Below, piece by piece: positions 6,953-19,867 of a DNA stretch of 64,000 nucleotides; the stretch's first letter is position 1, and each line of letters begins with the position of its first letter. Origin of the DNA: Desulfitobacterium metallireducens DSM 15288 (GTDB lineage Bacteria > Bacillota > Desulfitobacteriia > Desulfitobacteriales > Desulfitobacteriaceae). Where the stretch lies: NCBI RefSeq assembly GCF_000231405.2, contig NZ_CP007032.1, forward strand, positions 2,170,001 through 2,234,000. Direction: 5' to 3'. The position numbers were made by a program, and so were the translations under genes. Under the pieces are notes generated by a model. It was not told the DNA's origin. It searched no databases and was given only the letters and a program-made list of their open reading frames with translations.

Positions 6953-7105
6953 ACCTGGCGCCGACCTACTTTCCCAGGTAGGTCGCGCCTCTTAGAATCC
7001 TTCTAGGGCCATGGCGCTGACCGCGAAAACCATTCACTGGATGGTTTTCGCGGTCCAAGTATCATCAGCCCTGGATGGTAACTCGAACTTCCGTGTTCGA
7101 GTTAC
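6953..7105 (-). pseudogene. 5S rRNA-derived remnant with hairpin remodelling
   Basis: On the minus strand, pieces of the neighbouring 5S gene are recognisable in order: CTCGAACACGGAAGTT, CCAGGGCTGATGATACTTGG, GGACCGC, CTGGGAAAGTAGGTCG and GCGCCAGGT. The 5' third of 5S is missing. Each retained piece now lies in a perfect or near-perfect hairpin: GTAACTCGAAC/GTTCGAGTTAC, GACCGCGAAAACCAT/ATGGTTTTCGCGGTC and GACCTAC/GTAGGTC (extended by GGCGC/GCGCC). It cannot fold as normal 5S rRNA. It is either a pseudogene remodelled by inverted duplication or a structured RNA derived from 5S. It is followed by a terminator. Confidence 0.7.
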
Positions 7106-7238
7106 GAAAATGATATGTACTCGATCGTTTTCGACCAAGCTGTACAGCACATAGAATTACTGATCGGCTCAGGCGTACAGGTGGGACTAACCCAAGAAAA
7201 TCATTCATGCTTGTACACGGGGTACGTTTTTACGCAGT

Positions 7239-7281
7239 AAAAAGCAAAGAGACCATCTTACGACAGTCTCTTCACTTTGCT
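7239..7281 (-). terminator. rRNA operon terminator after 5S
   Basis: On the minus strand, AGCAAAG..AGAGAC / GTCTCT..CTTTGCT followed by TTTTTAC immediately after the 3' end of 5S: an intrinsic terminator. Confidence 0.85.
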
Positions 7282-7282
7282 T

Positions 7283-7398
<116 letters not shown>

Positions 7399-7538
7399 AT
7401 CGTTTGAAGTTTTCAGGGCTCTTTTCAGAGCTTTCTGTTCCTTCAAAACTACACAGATCTTTTCGTTTTCTTCAAGTCATCAGTTTCTCTTCACTCCAGT
7501 TTGAGCCCAAGTGAAGTTTACCTTTAGTGTCGTCATTA

Positions 7539-12369
<4,831 letters not shown>

Positions 12370-12489
12370 AATTTATGAAGAAAATTTGATTGCTCAAATT
12401 CATCTCAAACTCTTTAACGAGTCACTTGGCTGTTCCTTGTTGTTTAGTTTTCAAAGACCGCATTTTCTCACTACTATGTGGTAAATCTA

Positions 12490-12518
12490 ATTGTATCAGA
12501 TTGATTCATTTTAGTCAA
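12490..12518 (-). promoter_or_regulatory. rRNA operon promoter, proximal
   Basis: On the minus strand: TTGACT, 17-bp spacer, TACAAT. About 120 bp before 16S. Confidence 0.8.
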
Positions 12519-12564
12519 TCCTTTTATCACTCGTTCATTTCTAAACTTCGCGACAACATTTGTT

Positions 12565-12593
12565 ATTCTAACTCATAGATACTCTAAAGTCAA
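12565..12593 (-). promoter_or_regulatory. rRNA operon promoter, distal
   Basis: On the minus strand: TTGACT, 17-bp spacer, TAGAAT. It lies 75 bp upstream of the proximal promoter, giving the tandem-promoter layout usual for rrn operons. Confidence 0.7.
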
Positions 12594-12708
12594 CTGTTAA
12601 TTTTATTCTCCCATATTACACCCTTTGATGACGTTATTAATACTATTATAACATGGGATTCACCGCTAATTATTATCTTAAGTATACCGTTGAAATATAC
12701 CTGTCCAT

Positions 12709-12740
12709 AAAAATAAGAGGGGCAACCCCCTCTTATTTTA
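12709..12740 (-). terminator. Terminator of the RNase J gene
   Basis: On the minus strand, a near-perfect stem AATAAGAGGG/CCCTCTTATT with a T-rich tail (TTTTTATGG), starting just after the stop codon at 12742. Confidence 0.85.
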
Positions 12741-12741
12741 T

Positions 12742-14406
12742 CTATTCCACTTCTTGAATAATAGGTAAAATCATGGGACGACGACGGGTTTTTTCGTAAA
12801 AGTGTTTACTCAGCGCATCCCTTACCTGTCCTTTTAATACAGCCCATTCGGTCACGTGATTGTCCTTCAAACGAGCCATCGTCTGACGAACTTTTTCTTT
12901 GGCCTCATCAAGCATAGTTTCTGATTCACGAACATAAACGAACCCTCGAGTTACGATATCTGGTCCGGCTACAATGGCTCTCGTAGAACGGCTAATCGTC
13001 ATGACAACAATAAGAATTCCATCTTGGGAAAGTTGTTTACGATCCCTAAGGACTATATTTCCGACATCTCCGACACCTAAACCATCAATTAGAACTTTCC
13101 CTGCCGTAACTTTTCCTGTCATACTTGCGCCATGCCGTGTAAACTCGATAATACTCCCATTCTCGGCTAAAAAGATATTATCTCTTTCCATTCCTAGCTG
13201 CTCCGCAAGCTGCATATGCTTAACCAACATCCGGTATTCCCCGTGGACAGGAATGAAATATTGCGGACGAACCATGTTCAACATCAACTTAAGATCTTCT
13301 TGACTAGCATGCCCCGACACATGAACTCCATTAATTGAACCATAAATCACATTTGCACCCAGCTTAAATAAACGATCAACAGTTCGAGCTACAGATTTTT
13401 CATTTCCAGGAATGGGACTGGCCGAAATAATTACAGTATCTCCGGGTTGAATTGAGACACTACGGTGGTCACTCATGGCCATCCGTGATAAAGCTGCCAT
13501 TGGTTCTCCCTGACTTCCTGTCGTCAATATACATGCTTGGTTACCCGGCAGATTTACGATCTCATCGACATCTATTAAAGTTCCTTCAGGAATATCAAGG
13601 TATCCCAACTCTGAGGCAATTGCTACGACATTAACCATACTCCGTCCAACAACAGCAACTTTGCGATTGGTTTTGTAGGCTGCTGTAATAGCTTGCTGAA
13701 TCCGATGTACATTTGATGCAAAGCTAGCGATGATAATACGCTCATTAGCATCTTTGAATGCTTCTTCAAAAGTATGTCCAACGTTCCGTTCCGACATCGT
13801 AATTCCAGTGCGTTCGACATTAGTACTGTCGGACATTAAGCAGAGTACCCCTTTATCACCCAGCTCAGAAAACTTATGAATATCCAAAATATCACCAGAC
13901 ACTGGAGTATGATCAAGTTTAAAATCTCCGGTATGAACAATTGTACCCAGTGGAGTGTGAATTGCTATCCCCACCGCATCAGGTATGCTGTGGCTCACCC
14001 GGATAAATTCTATCCGAAACACTCCTAACTTAATCATATCACGGGGTTGGACTACAGTAGCTTGGACATGATTTAGATTGCTTTCTTTAAGCTTCGACTG
14101 AATAAGTCCTAAAGTCAGCCGTGTTGCAAAAATCGGAACATCTAAATCTTTGAGAAGATAGGGTAAAGCTCCGATATGATCTTCATGTCCATGCGTCACT
14201 AATATACCCTGGAGCATCTCTTTATGCTCAATCAAGTAAGAATAATCAGGTATGACAACATCAATCCCTAACATTTCTTCATCAGGGAATGCTAGTCCCG
14301 CATCAATCAAGACCATTTGATTATCATAGCGAATTACCGTCATATTTTTACCGATCTCACCCAAGCCACCCAAGGGTATAATCTGCACCTTGTGTTCTTT
14401 TGGCAT
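12742..14406 (-). CDS. rnj: Ribonuclease J
   Basis: A 554-residue metallo-beta-lactamase/beta-CASP ribonuclease with 5'-3' exonuclease and endonuclease activity in mRNA decay and rRNA maturation. The Zn-binding motif HGHEDH is at 72-77 and further metal ligands lie in HTGDFKLD; the beta-CASP motif region (GHASQEDLKLML) and a C-terminal dimerisation domain ending QEVE are present. Full length for the family (about 555). GGAGG precedes the ATG. In Bacillus, rnjB follows dapA of the dipicolinate operon; the same linkage holds here with one cytochrome gene in between, so this is probably the rnjB position. Single gene with its own terminator. Confidence 0.95.
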   Translation of the reverse strand: MPKEHKVQIIPLGGLGEIGKNMTVIRYDNQMVLIDAGLAFPDEEMLGIDVVIPDYSYLIEHKEMLQGILVTHGHEDHIGALPYLLKDLDVPIFATRLTLGLIQSKLKESNLNHVQATVVQPRDMIKLGVFRIEFIRVSHSIPDAVGIAIHTPLGTIVHTGDFKLDHTPVSGDILDIHKFSELGDKGVLCLMSDSTNVERTGITMSERNVGHTFEEAFKDANERIIIASFASNVHRIQQAITAAYKTNRKVAVVGRSMVNVVAIASELGYLDIPEGTLIDVDEIVNLPGNQACILTTGSQGEPMAALSRMAMSDHRSVSIQPGDTVIISASPIPGNEKSVARTVDRLFKLGANVIYGSINGVHVSGHASQEDLKLMLNMVRPQYFIPVHGEYRMLVKHMQLAEQLGMERDNIFLAENGSIIEFTRHGASMTGKVTAGKVLIDGLGVGDVGNIVLRDRKQLSQDGILIVVMTISRSTRAIVAGPDIVTRGFVYVRESETMLDEAKEKVRQTMARLKDNHVTEWAVLKGQVRDALSKHFYEKTRRRPMILPIIQEVE

Positions 14407-14507
14407 CTATTAGCACCTCCGCCATTATTTTCCTTTTAAATTATGATATTGTGCCCGTTCGAGTTGTAACGTTTCAGAAGACGCAATCATAGACAACAAC
14501 AAAATAA

Positions 14508-14555
14508 CGAAATACTGAAACAAACACAACGCCCCTGGTGTTTGCCAGTATTTCG
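14508..14555 (-). other. Long hairpin in the upstream region of rnj
   Basis: CGAAATACTG..CAAACAC / GTGTTTG..CAGTATTTCG: two helices of 10 and 7 bp interrupted by a symmetric 2-nt internal loop, with a GC-rich apical loop. It lies about 100 bp before the rnj start and is not followed by a T-run, so it does not look like a terminator. Possibly a 5'-UTR structure, or a small stable RNA or a palindromic insertion. The rest of the 14407-14653 intergenic region shows nothing recognisable. Confidence 0.5.
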
Positions 14556-14653
14556 ACGCATCAATTTGAAACTAGCCGCACAATTAATCTAACTGTAATT
14601 ATAACTCTTTTAAACAAAACTAGCAAGATAACAGAATTCTGTACAGTAATAAT

Positions 14654-14684
14654 AAAAAACAAGCAGATTTAACTGCTTGTTTTT
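14654..14684 (-). terminator. Terminator after the cytochrome gene
   Basis: AACAAGCAG / CTGCTTGTT, 5-nt loop, flanked by A6 and T5 runs, so usable in both directions; 30 bp past the cytochrome stop codon. Confidence 0.9.
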
Positions 14685-14713
14685 GTTGCTAGCTCATTTT
14701 TATTTGATTTTGT

Positions 14714-15766
14714 TTATTTTTGATTAGGAAAGTTTTGTTTAATGAGGTCAGTAAATTTTTGATTTTTAATTTCAATTGCAGGAGTTGCTGGATCATCCCC
14801 TAAATCTTCTAACTTCATTGCTCCAAAACTATGGTCAGCCGTAATGTGTCCATGAGCATCCGTCGGATTCTTCCACATGAGTTGGGCTGGGTCATATTTC
14901 TTCCCTGCATGGCAGCTATTACAAATTTCAGCTGGATTATCCTTTTTCAGAAGTTGCCCATTTGTATTGGCATTATGAGTAGTATGGCAAGTAAGACAAC
15001 CCATATTAGCATCAGCATGAGCACTGGCGAAATAGTCACGAGTACCATAATGATTTTGTGTGGTGTAATTACCTTGAGCATCTTTCGCAGGCTCTAGTTG
15101 ATGGCAAGCAATACAAGATTTATCAGATACATTCATGGTCCCTTTTTTATCTTCTGCCGAGACATGGATACTTCCCGCACCATGACAGGATTCACAGGAT
15201 ATCCCTGCATCCTCTGGATTGGTTTCAATCCCAGGCGCATGACATGCGCCACAGGTAAAATTCGAAGCTGTCCAATCTTTTTTTCCATCCTTATCCATAT
15301 CTGTTTCACCGGCAGCAACAACACTATATTTATCCCCATCTTTTTTTAATTTAGCTACACGATATGTTGGATTTTTGAAGCCAGCATCTTTAGGAACATC
15401 AGCAACAACGTATTCATTCATCATTACGCCATAGACTTTAGCTTTGGAAAGATCAAGTTTTGTAGAAACTGCTTTTTCTGTATTACTCGAGTCATAGATT
15501 GTGATTTCGCCAAGGGGTTGTGAAGTTGGAAAGTCGGAAAGTGGTATAAAAGCATGACCATGACCTGTATTTGCTACTGCCGAAGCTTGTTCCGCATGAC
15601 AAACTTTACATGTTTCTGTTCCAACATAAGTAGCTTTCTCTACGTTAGCCACCTCTTTAGGTTGCTCCGTAGTCACTGTGGATTGTTGAGCTCCACAACC
15701 TGCTAGAACTACACCTGCTAATGCTGTGAAAGCGAAAGCAAGGACAAGCTGTTTTACTTTTTTCAC
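14714..15766 (-). CDS. Hexahaem c-type cytochrome lipoprotein
   Basis: A 350-residue exported cytochrome. Residues 1-23 form a lipoprotein signal ending in the lipobox LAGC (Cys24). Six CXXCH haem sites are visible: CKVCH 53-57, CGACH 172-176, CESCH 191-195, CIACH 218-222, CLTCH 257-261 and CNSCH 282-286; extra His residues (HGHAF, NHYGTRDYF, SAHAD, HTTHN, HGHITADH) may be distal ligands. No CXXCK, so it is not NrfA itself. It resembles the cytochrome c554/multihaem family and is likely an electron carrier or reductase subunit on the outer face of the membrane; partner unknown. The start is GTG: the overlapping ATG runs straight into TGA. AGGGAGG lies 8 bp upstream. Single gene, between dapA and rnj. 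Confidence 0.88.
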   Translation of the reverse strand: MKKVKQLVLAFAFTALAGVVLAGCGAQQSTVTTEQPKEVANVEKATYVGTETCKVCHAEQASAVANTGHGHAFIPLSDFPTSQPLGEITIYDSSNTEKAVSTKLDLSKAKVYGVMMNEYVVADVPKDAGFKNPTYRVAKLKKDGDKYSVVAAGETDMDKDGKKDWTASNFTCGACHAPGIETNPEDAGISCESCHGAGSIHVSAEDKKGTMNVSDKSCIACHQLEPAKDAQGNYTTQNHYGTRDYFASAHADANMGCLTCHTTHNANTNGQLLKKDNPAEICNSCHAGKKYDPAQLMWKNPTDAHGHITADHSFGAMKLEDLGDDPATPAIEIKNQKFTDLIKQNFPNQK

Positions 15767-15953
15767 ATCTTTTTCCTCCCTAACTGCTTTTGACCACCCG
15801 ATTAAAAACTTTTATACCCTTTTTGCTCCCTCCCCTGCTCTGATCTTTACGGCTATAAATTAACCTTCAGCCTATACAACCTTTAATTAAATTACTTGTT
15901 CTTATTTTAGCAAATAAATATATAATTTTCCATATAATGTTCACATAAATTTC

Positions 15954-15997
15954 ATAAAAAAAGTCGTTGCCAATGACTAGCAACGACTTTTTTTATG
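15954..15997 (-). terminator. Terminator after dapA
   Basis: On the minus strand, AAAAAAAGTCGTTGC / GCAACGACTTTTTTT with a loop of about 10 nt: a strong intrinsic terminator ending the dapB-dpaAB-asd-lysC-dapA unit. Confidence 0.92.
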
Positions 15998-16002
15998 AAA
16001 AT

Positions 16003-16881
16003 CTACTTGTCTTTGACATTTTGAAGGAGTTCTGTCAAAAATTTTTCTTCTTCAGGTGTCGCATCCACTAAGGGTAAGCGTACCTTTCCTGCTTTTAGTC
16101 CGAGTGTATTCACTAAGTATTTAACGGGAACCGGATTTGCTGTGATGAAAATTCCCTTAAAGACTGGCATAAGTTTAAGATGCCATTGTAACGCATTATT
16201 AGTATCTCCTTCAAACCAGGCATCGACCATTTTCTTCATCTCATCACCAATAACATGCGAGGCAACACTAATAATTCCACTACATCCAAGAGCCAGCATG
16301 GGCAAAGTAAGCGAATCATCCCCACTATAGACCATGAAATCTTCGGGGAGTATTCGTTTAAGTTCACTTACTTGATCCATCAAGCCAACTGCTTCCTTTA
16401 GAGCCACGATATTCGGAATCTTGCTCAAACGGAGAACTGTTTCTGGAAGTAAATTTATAGATGTTCTTCCTGGAATATTATAGAGCATGAGTGGAAGTTC
16501 AGTTGCTTCGGCGATTGTCTTGAAATGTTGATACAATCCCTCTTGGGAAGGTTTGTTGTAATAAGGAACGACTGCCATTAAACCGTCAACACCTGTTGCG
16601 ACGGCTTTACGAGCTAGATCAACACTACTTGCAGTTGAGTTTGATCCGATACCTGCATAAACGATAACCTCTCGACCCACAGCCTCCTTTACCACTCGGA
16701 ACAATCCCAATTTTTCTTCAACGCTTAAGGTTGGAGATTCTCCAGTTGTACCGGCAACAACGATGCCATCTGTACCATGTTCGGCCAAATATTTAGCTAA
16801 GCGCCCTGCTTCTTGATAATCCACTTCCAAGTTATCATTCATGGGGGTAACCATTGCTGTCAAAATTCTACCTAAACTCAT
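16003..16881 (-). CDS. dapA: 4-hydroxy-tetrahydrodipicolinate synthase
   Basis: A 292-residue TIM-barrel aldolase that condenses pyruvate with aspartate semialdehyde, the first committed step to dipicolinate and diaminopimelate. Seen: GTTGESPTLS (about 44-53), the tyrosine motif YNKPSQEG (about 107-114), YNIPGRTS and the Schiff-base lysine in IVALKEA (about 158-164). Full length. GGGAGTTG lies before the ATG. Last gene of the dipicolinate/lysine unit, 25 bp after lysC. Confidence 0.96.
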   Translation of the reverse strand: MSLGRILTAMVTPMNDNLEVDYQEAGRLAKYLAEHGTDGIVVAGTTGESPTLSVEEKLGLFRVVKEAVGREVIVYAGIGSNSTASSVDLARKAVATGVDGLMAVVPYYNKPSQEGLYQHFKTIAEATELPLMLYNIPGRTSINLLPETVLRLSKIPNIVALKEAVGLMDQVSELKRILPEDFMVYSGDDSLTLPMLALGCSGIISVASHVIGDEMKKMVDAWFEGDTNNALQWHLKLMPVFKGIFITANPVPVKYLVNTLGLKAGKVRLPLVDATPEEEKFLTELLQNVKDK

Positions 16882-16906
16882 TTTTTCTCAACTCCCTATC
16901 TTAATT

Positions 16907-18133
16907 TTAAGCCCCTAGTTGGTATTTCTTATGCAAGGCTTGGACAGCTTTAACCATATTTTCCTGATCGACCAGAACCCATATTGTAGTATGAGAATCT
17001 GCTGACTGTAGAATTCGAACACCTGCATCTGATAAAGCTTCAACCATATCGGCCATTACACCTGGGACTCCATGGATCCCTGCACCGACTATAGATACTT
17101 TCGCACAGCTCGGAACAGTTGAAGGACTAAAGCCCATATTTTCAAGAATTTTAACCGCTTTATTCGCCTCATCATCCCGTACTGTGTAGAGGACCGCATC
17201 TGGCTGAACACTAATGAAGTCCACACTAATACCCGCTAAAGCCATTCCCCTAAAAATTTGTTTATTTGCTTGTAAGGTATCCGTTAAGGCCAGGGTTGGT
17301 ACACAAATTTGAGTGACGCTTGGCGTGTGAGCTATTCCAGTAATCGTTCGATCTCCTGTGATGTCTGTACCTGCACTCATATCGGCTTGAATGCTTGTCA
17401 CAAGAGTCCCCGGAGCATCAGAGAACGTACATTTGATCCTTAAAGGTATGTTTCGTTGCATAGCTATTTCGACTGCTCGGGGATGAATTACCTTCGCTCC
17501 CTGGTGCGCTAACTGGCATATTTCATTATAAGTAATGATATCAAGAATCCTTGCATCTTCTACAATGCGTGGATCAGCCGTCATAATTCCCTCAACATCA
17601 GTATAGATGTCGATAGCCTCGGCATTTAAAGCGACCCCTAAAGCCGCAGCTGTAGTATCACTTCCACCACGCCCCAGAGTCGTGACTTGCCCATCTTCAG
17701 TGATTCCTTGAAAACCTGTGACAACGACAACTTTACCCTCTTTTAAATACTCAACGATCTTTCGGGGTTCAACTCGAATAATTCGAGCATCTCCATAGCT
17801 GTCATTTGTAATAATTCCTGCCTGCCCACCCGTCAAAAGTACAGCATCAAATCCTAAACTTTTAAGGGTACTCACCATGACCGCTCCAGATATAACTTCT
17901 CCGCAACTCACTAAAAGATCTAGTTCACGCTGTGGTAAATCAGAAGAAATGCCTTTGACCATATTGATAAAGGTATCAGTAGCATAAGGATCTCCTGTTC
18001 TCCCAATTGCGGATACAACCACAACAGGAGAAAATCCTTCTCTTACCGCTTCTGAAACCTTTGATGAAACTTGAGAGCGCCGTTCGGCTGTTGCTAAAGA
18101 AGTCCCACCAAATTTCTGAACTAAGACTCGCAT
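16907..18133 (-). CDS. Aspartate kinase
   Basis: A 408-residue aspartokinase that phosphorylates L-aspartate at the head of the lysine/dipicolinate pathway. The kinase signature KFGGTS is at 8-13, and the catalytic domain continues through GRGGSDTTA (about 154-162) and YTDVEGIMTADPR. Two C-terminal ACT domains (from about 270) allow amino-acid feedback. It lies between asd and dapA, the position of Bacillus dapG, the sporulation/DAP isozyme, so it probably supplies the dipicolinate branch. Residues alone do not tell DAP from lysine sensitivity, so I leave the symbol open. Confidence 0.93.
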   Translation of the reverse strand: MRVLVQKFGGTSLATAERRSQVSSKVSEAVREGFSPVVVVSAIGRTGDPYATDTFINMVKGISSDLPQRELDLLVSCGEVISGAVMVSTLKSLGFDAVLLTGGQAGIITNDSYGDARIIRVEPRKIVEYLKEGKVVVVTGFQGITEDGQVTTLGRGGSDTTAAALGVALNAEAIDIYTDVEGIMTADPRIVEDARILDIITYNEICQLAHQGAKVIHPRAVEIAMQRNIPLRIKCTFSDAPGTLVTSIQADMSAGTDITGDRTITGIAHTPSVTQICVPTLALTDTLQANKQIFRGMALAGISVDFISVQPDAVLYTVRDDEANKAVKILENMGFSPSTVPSCAKVSIVGAGIHGVPGVMADMVEALSDAGVRILQSADSHTTIWVLVDQENMVKAVQALHKKYQLGA

Positions 18134-18168
18134 GCCCGAACTCCCCCTATTAATTCTTGTTTAGTGAT

Positions 18169-19164
18169 CTATTTCTTGAGTAGTAACTCCGCTATTTGTA
18201 CGGCATTCGTGGCTGCCCCTTTACGAATCTGATCACCTACAACCCAAATGTTGAGTCCATTTGCAATTGAAAAGTCTTCTCGAATTCTACCGATATAGAC
18301 TTCATCCGTATCTGAGGTATATAAAGGCATAGGATACTTATCCTGAGTTGGATCATCAATCACTTTTACTCCAGCAGCTTTACTCAAAACGGCTTTAACT
18401 TCTGCTACGCTTACCTTGCGTTCAGTTTCAATATTAATGGACTCAGAATGACTCCGGAACACAGGTACACGTACTGTTGTAGCAGTAATCGCCATATCCG
18501 GCACATGAAAAATCTTACGGGTTTCTTTAACCATTTTCCATTCTTCTTTGGTGTAATCCCCTTCCCCAAAAACATCAATCCTAGGTATCAAGTTAGAGGC
18601 AATTTGGTAAGGAAAAGCTTGGCTTACAATCTCTCCTCCATTAGCTATAGCATGAATTTGGGCTTCGAGTTCTTCGATTCCTTCACGTCCAGCTCCTGAA
18701 ACGGCTTGATAAGTAGAAACAACGATCCGTTTAATGCCTGCCAGATCGTAAATGGGTTTCAAGGCCACATTGGCAATAATGGTTGAACAATTCGGATTGG
18801 CGATAATTCCCTTATGCCACTTTACATCTTCTGGATTCACTTCAGGTACAACAAGAGGAACCTCAGGATTAAGGCGAAATGCGCTACTGTTATCAATTAC
18901 GACAGCACCACTATTTACAGCCGCTTCAGCAAACTCCGTACTTGACGATCCACCCGCGAATAAAGCGATATCGATATTTTTAAAGCTCTGATGAGTGGTC
19001 TCTTCCACCTCAATTTCTCGACCTTGCCAATTGATTTTTTTCCCGGCTGAACGTTTTGTTGCCAGAAGACGTAATTCATCAACTGGAAAATTTCTTTCTG
19101 CAAGGATTTTTAAGAATTCTTGTCCAACAGCTCCTGTGGCTCCGACAATAGCAACATTTGGCAT
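18169..19164 (-). CDS. asd: Aspartate-semialdehyde dehydrogenase
   Basis: A 331-residue NADP-dependent enzyme reducing aspartyl phosphate to the semialdehyde. The Rossmann motif GATGAVGQEFL is at 8-18, the catalytic Cys is at about 126 in NPNCST, and SGAGREGIEELE and the C-terminal VVGDQIRKGAA are family-typical. The start is well supported by AAGGAGGGG upstream. It sits between dpaB and lysC, as in Bacillus. Confidence 0.96.
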   Translation of the reverse strand: MPNVAIVGATGAVGQEFLKILAERNFPVDELRLLATKRSAGKKINWQGREIEVEETTHQSFKNIDIALFAGGSSSTEFAEAAVNSGAVVIDNSSAFRLNPEVPLVVPEVNPEDVKWHKGIIANPNCSTIIANVALKPIYDLAGIKRIVVSTYQAVSGAGREGIEELEAQIHAIANGGEIVSQAFPYQIASNLIPRIDVFGEGDYTKEEWKMVKETRKIFHVPDMAITATTVRVPVFRSHSESINIETERKVSVAEVKAVLSKAAGVKVIDDPTQDKYPMPLYTSDTDEVYIGRIREDFSIANGLNIWVVGDQIRKGAATNAVQIAELLLKK

Positions 19165-19262
19165 GTAAGCCCCTCCTTAAGTATTATGTTCATATCTAGT
19201 GAAAAGGGTGCCGTGCTCTTATAAAAGCATGGCACCTATAAAATTAACCCTACCCTTAGATA

Positions 19263-19850
19263 TTAATGATAATCGACTAATAGTGGTTGAATTTGTTTTC
19301 CTTCACACGCTAAGAGAATCGTATCTGGAACCATATTCATATGCGCTACTAAAGAATTCGCTTTATTGACCGGGCTATCCTGCCCAAATGGAACTAAATA
19401 TACATTTTTTGTATTAAGTAAAGTTCCAATATTACGGGCATTTAGTCCTAAACCATCATTAGTTGATATGGCAATAACTAACGGACGCAAATTCCGCAGA
19501 TGTGCTTTTGCCGCCATTAGAACTGGCGTATCGATAATTCCATTGGCTAATTTTGCAATGGTATTTCCAGTACAGGGCGCAATAACCAAACAATCAAACT
19601 TTTTCTGTGGTCCAATCGGTTCTGCACCTGGAATCGTGTGGATCAGCTCTTTGTTCGTAATTTCGGAAAACTTTCTTTTCCAATCTTCTGCTTTACCAAA
19701 ACGAGTATCCATAGTTTCGACAGCATACGAAATGATTGGGGTAACATCTGCCCCTTCATCCACTAAGTGTTGCAAGACCCCTGTAATTTCGTTCAATGTA
19801 CAATGAGAACCTGTGATCGCCATTCCAATTTTTAACCCGTTAAACTTCAT
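19263..19850 (-). CDS. dpaB: Dipicolinate synthase subunit B
   Basis: A 195-residue flavoprotein-family subunit that, with DpaA, makes dipicolinic acid from dihydroxy-tetrahydrodipicolinate in the mother cell. The N-terminal GLKIGMAITGSHC (about 5-17) is the FMN-type P-loop of the HFCD/flavoprotein fold; APCTGNTIAKLANGI and MAAKAHLRN follow. The frame extends 7 codons further to a TTG, but the ATG at 19850 is chosen because GGAGG sits 9 bp before it. It starts 17 bp after the dpaA stop, so the two are co-transcribed. Confidence 0.93.
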   Translation of the reverse strand: MKFNGLKIGMAITGSHCTLNEITGVLQHLVDEGADVTPIISYAVETMDTRFGKAEDWKRKFSEITNKELIHTIPGAEPIGPQKKFDCLVIAPCTGNTIAKLANGIIDTPVLMAAKAHLRNLRPLVIAISTNDGLGLNARNIGTLLNTKNVYLVPFGQDSPVNKANSLVAHMNMVPDTILLACEGKQIQPLLVDYH

Positions 19851-19867
19851 CCCTTCGCACCTCCACT

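Noticed and set aside
15767-15953. Leader of the cytochrome gene considered as a riboswitch
   Set aside because: G-rich stretches occur, but no recognisable cobalamin, c-di-GMP or other aptamer core; called as unassigned.
19366-19806. 146-codon plus-strand ORF opposite dpaB
   Set aside because: Antisense shadow of a well-supported gene; no ribosome site and no recognisable protein features.
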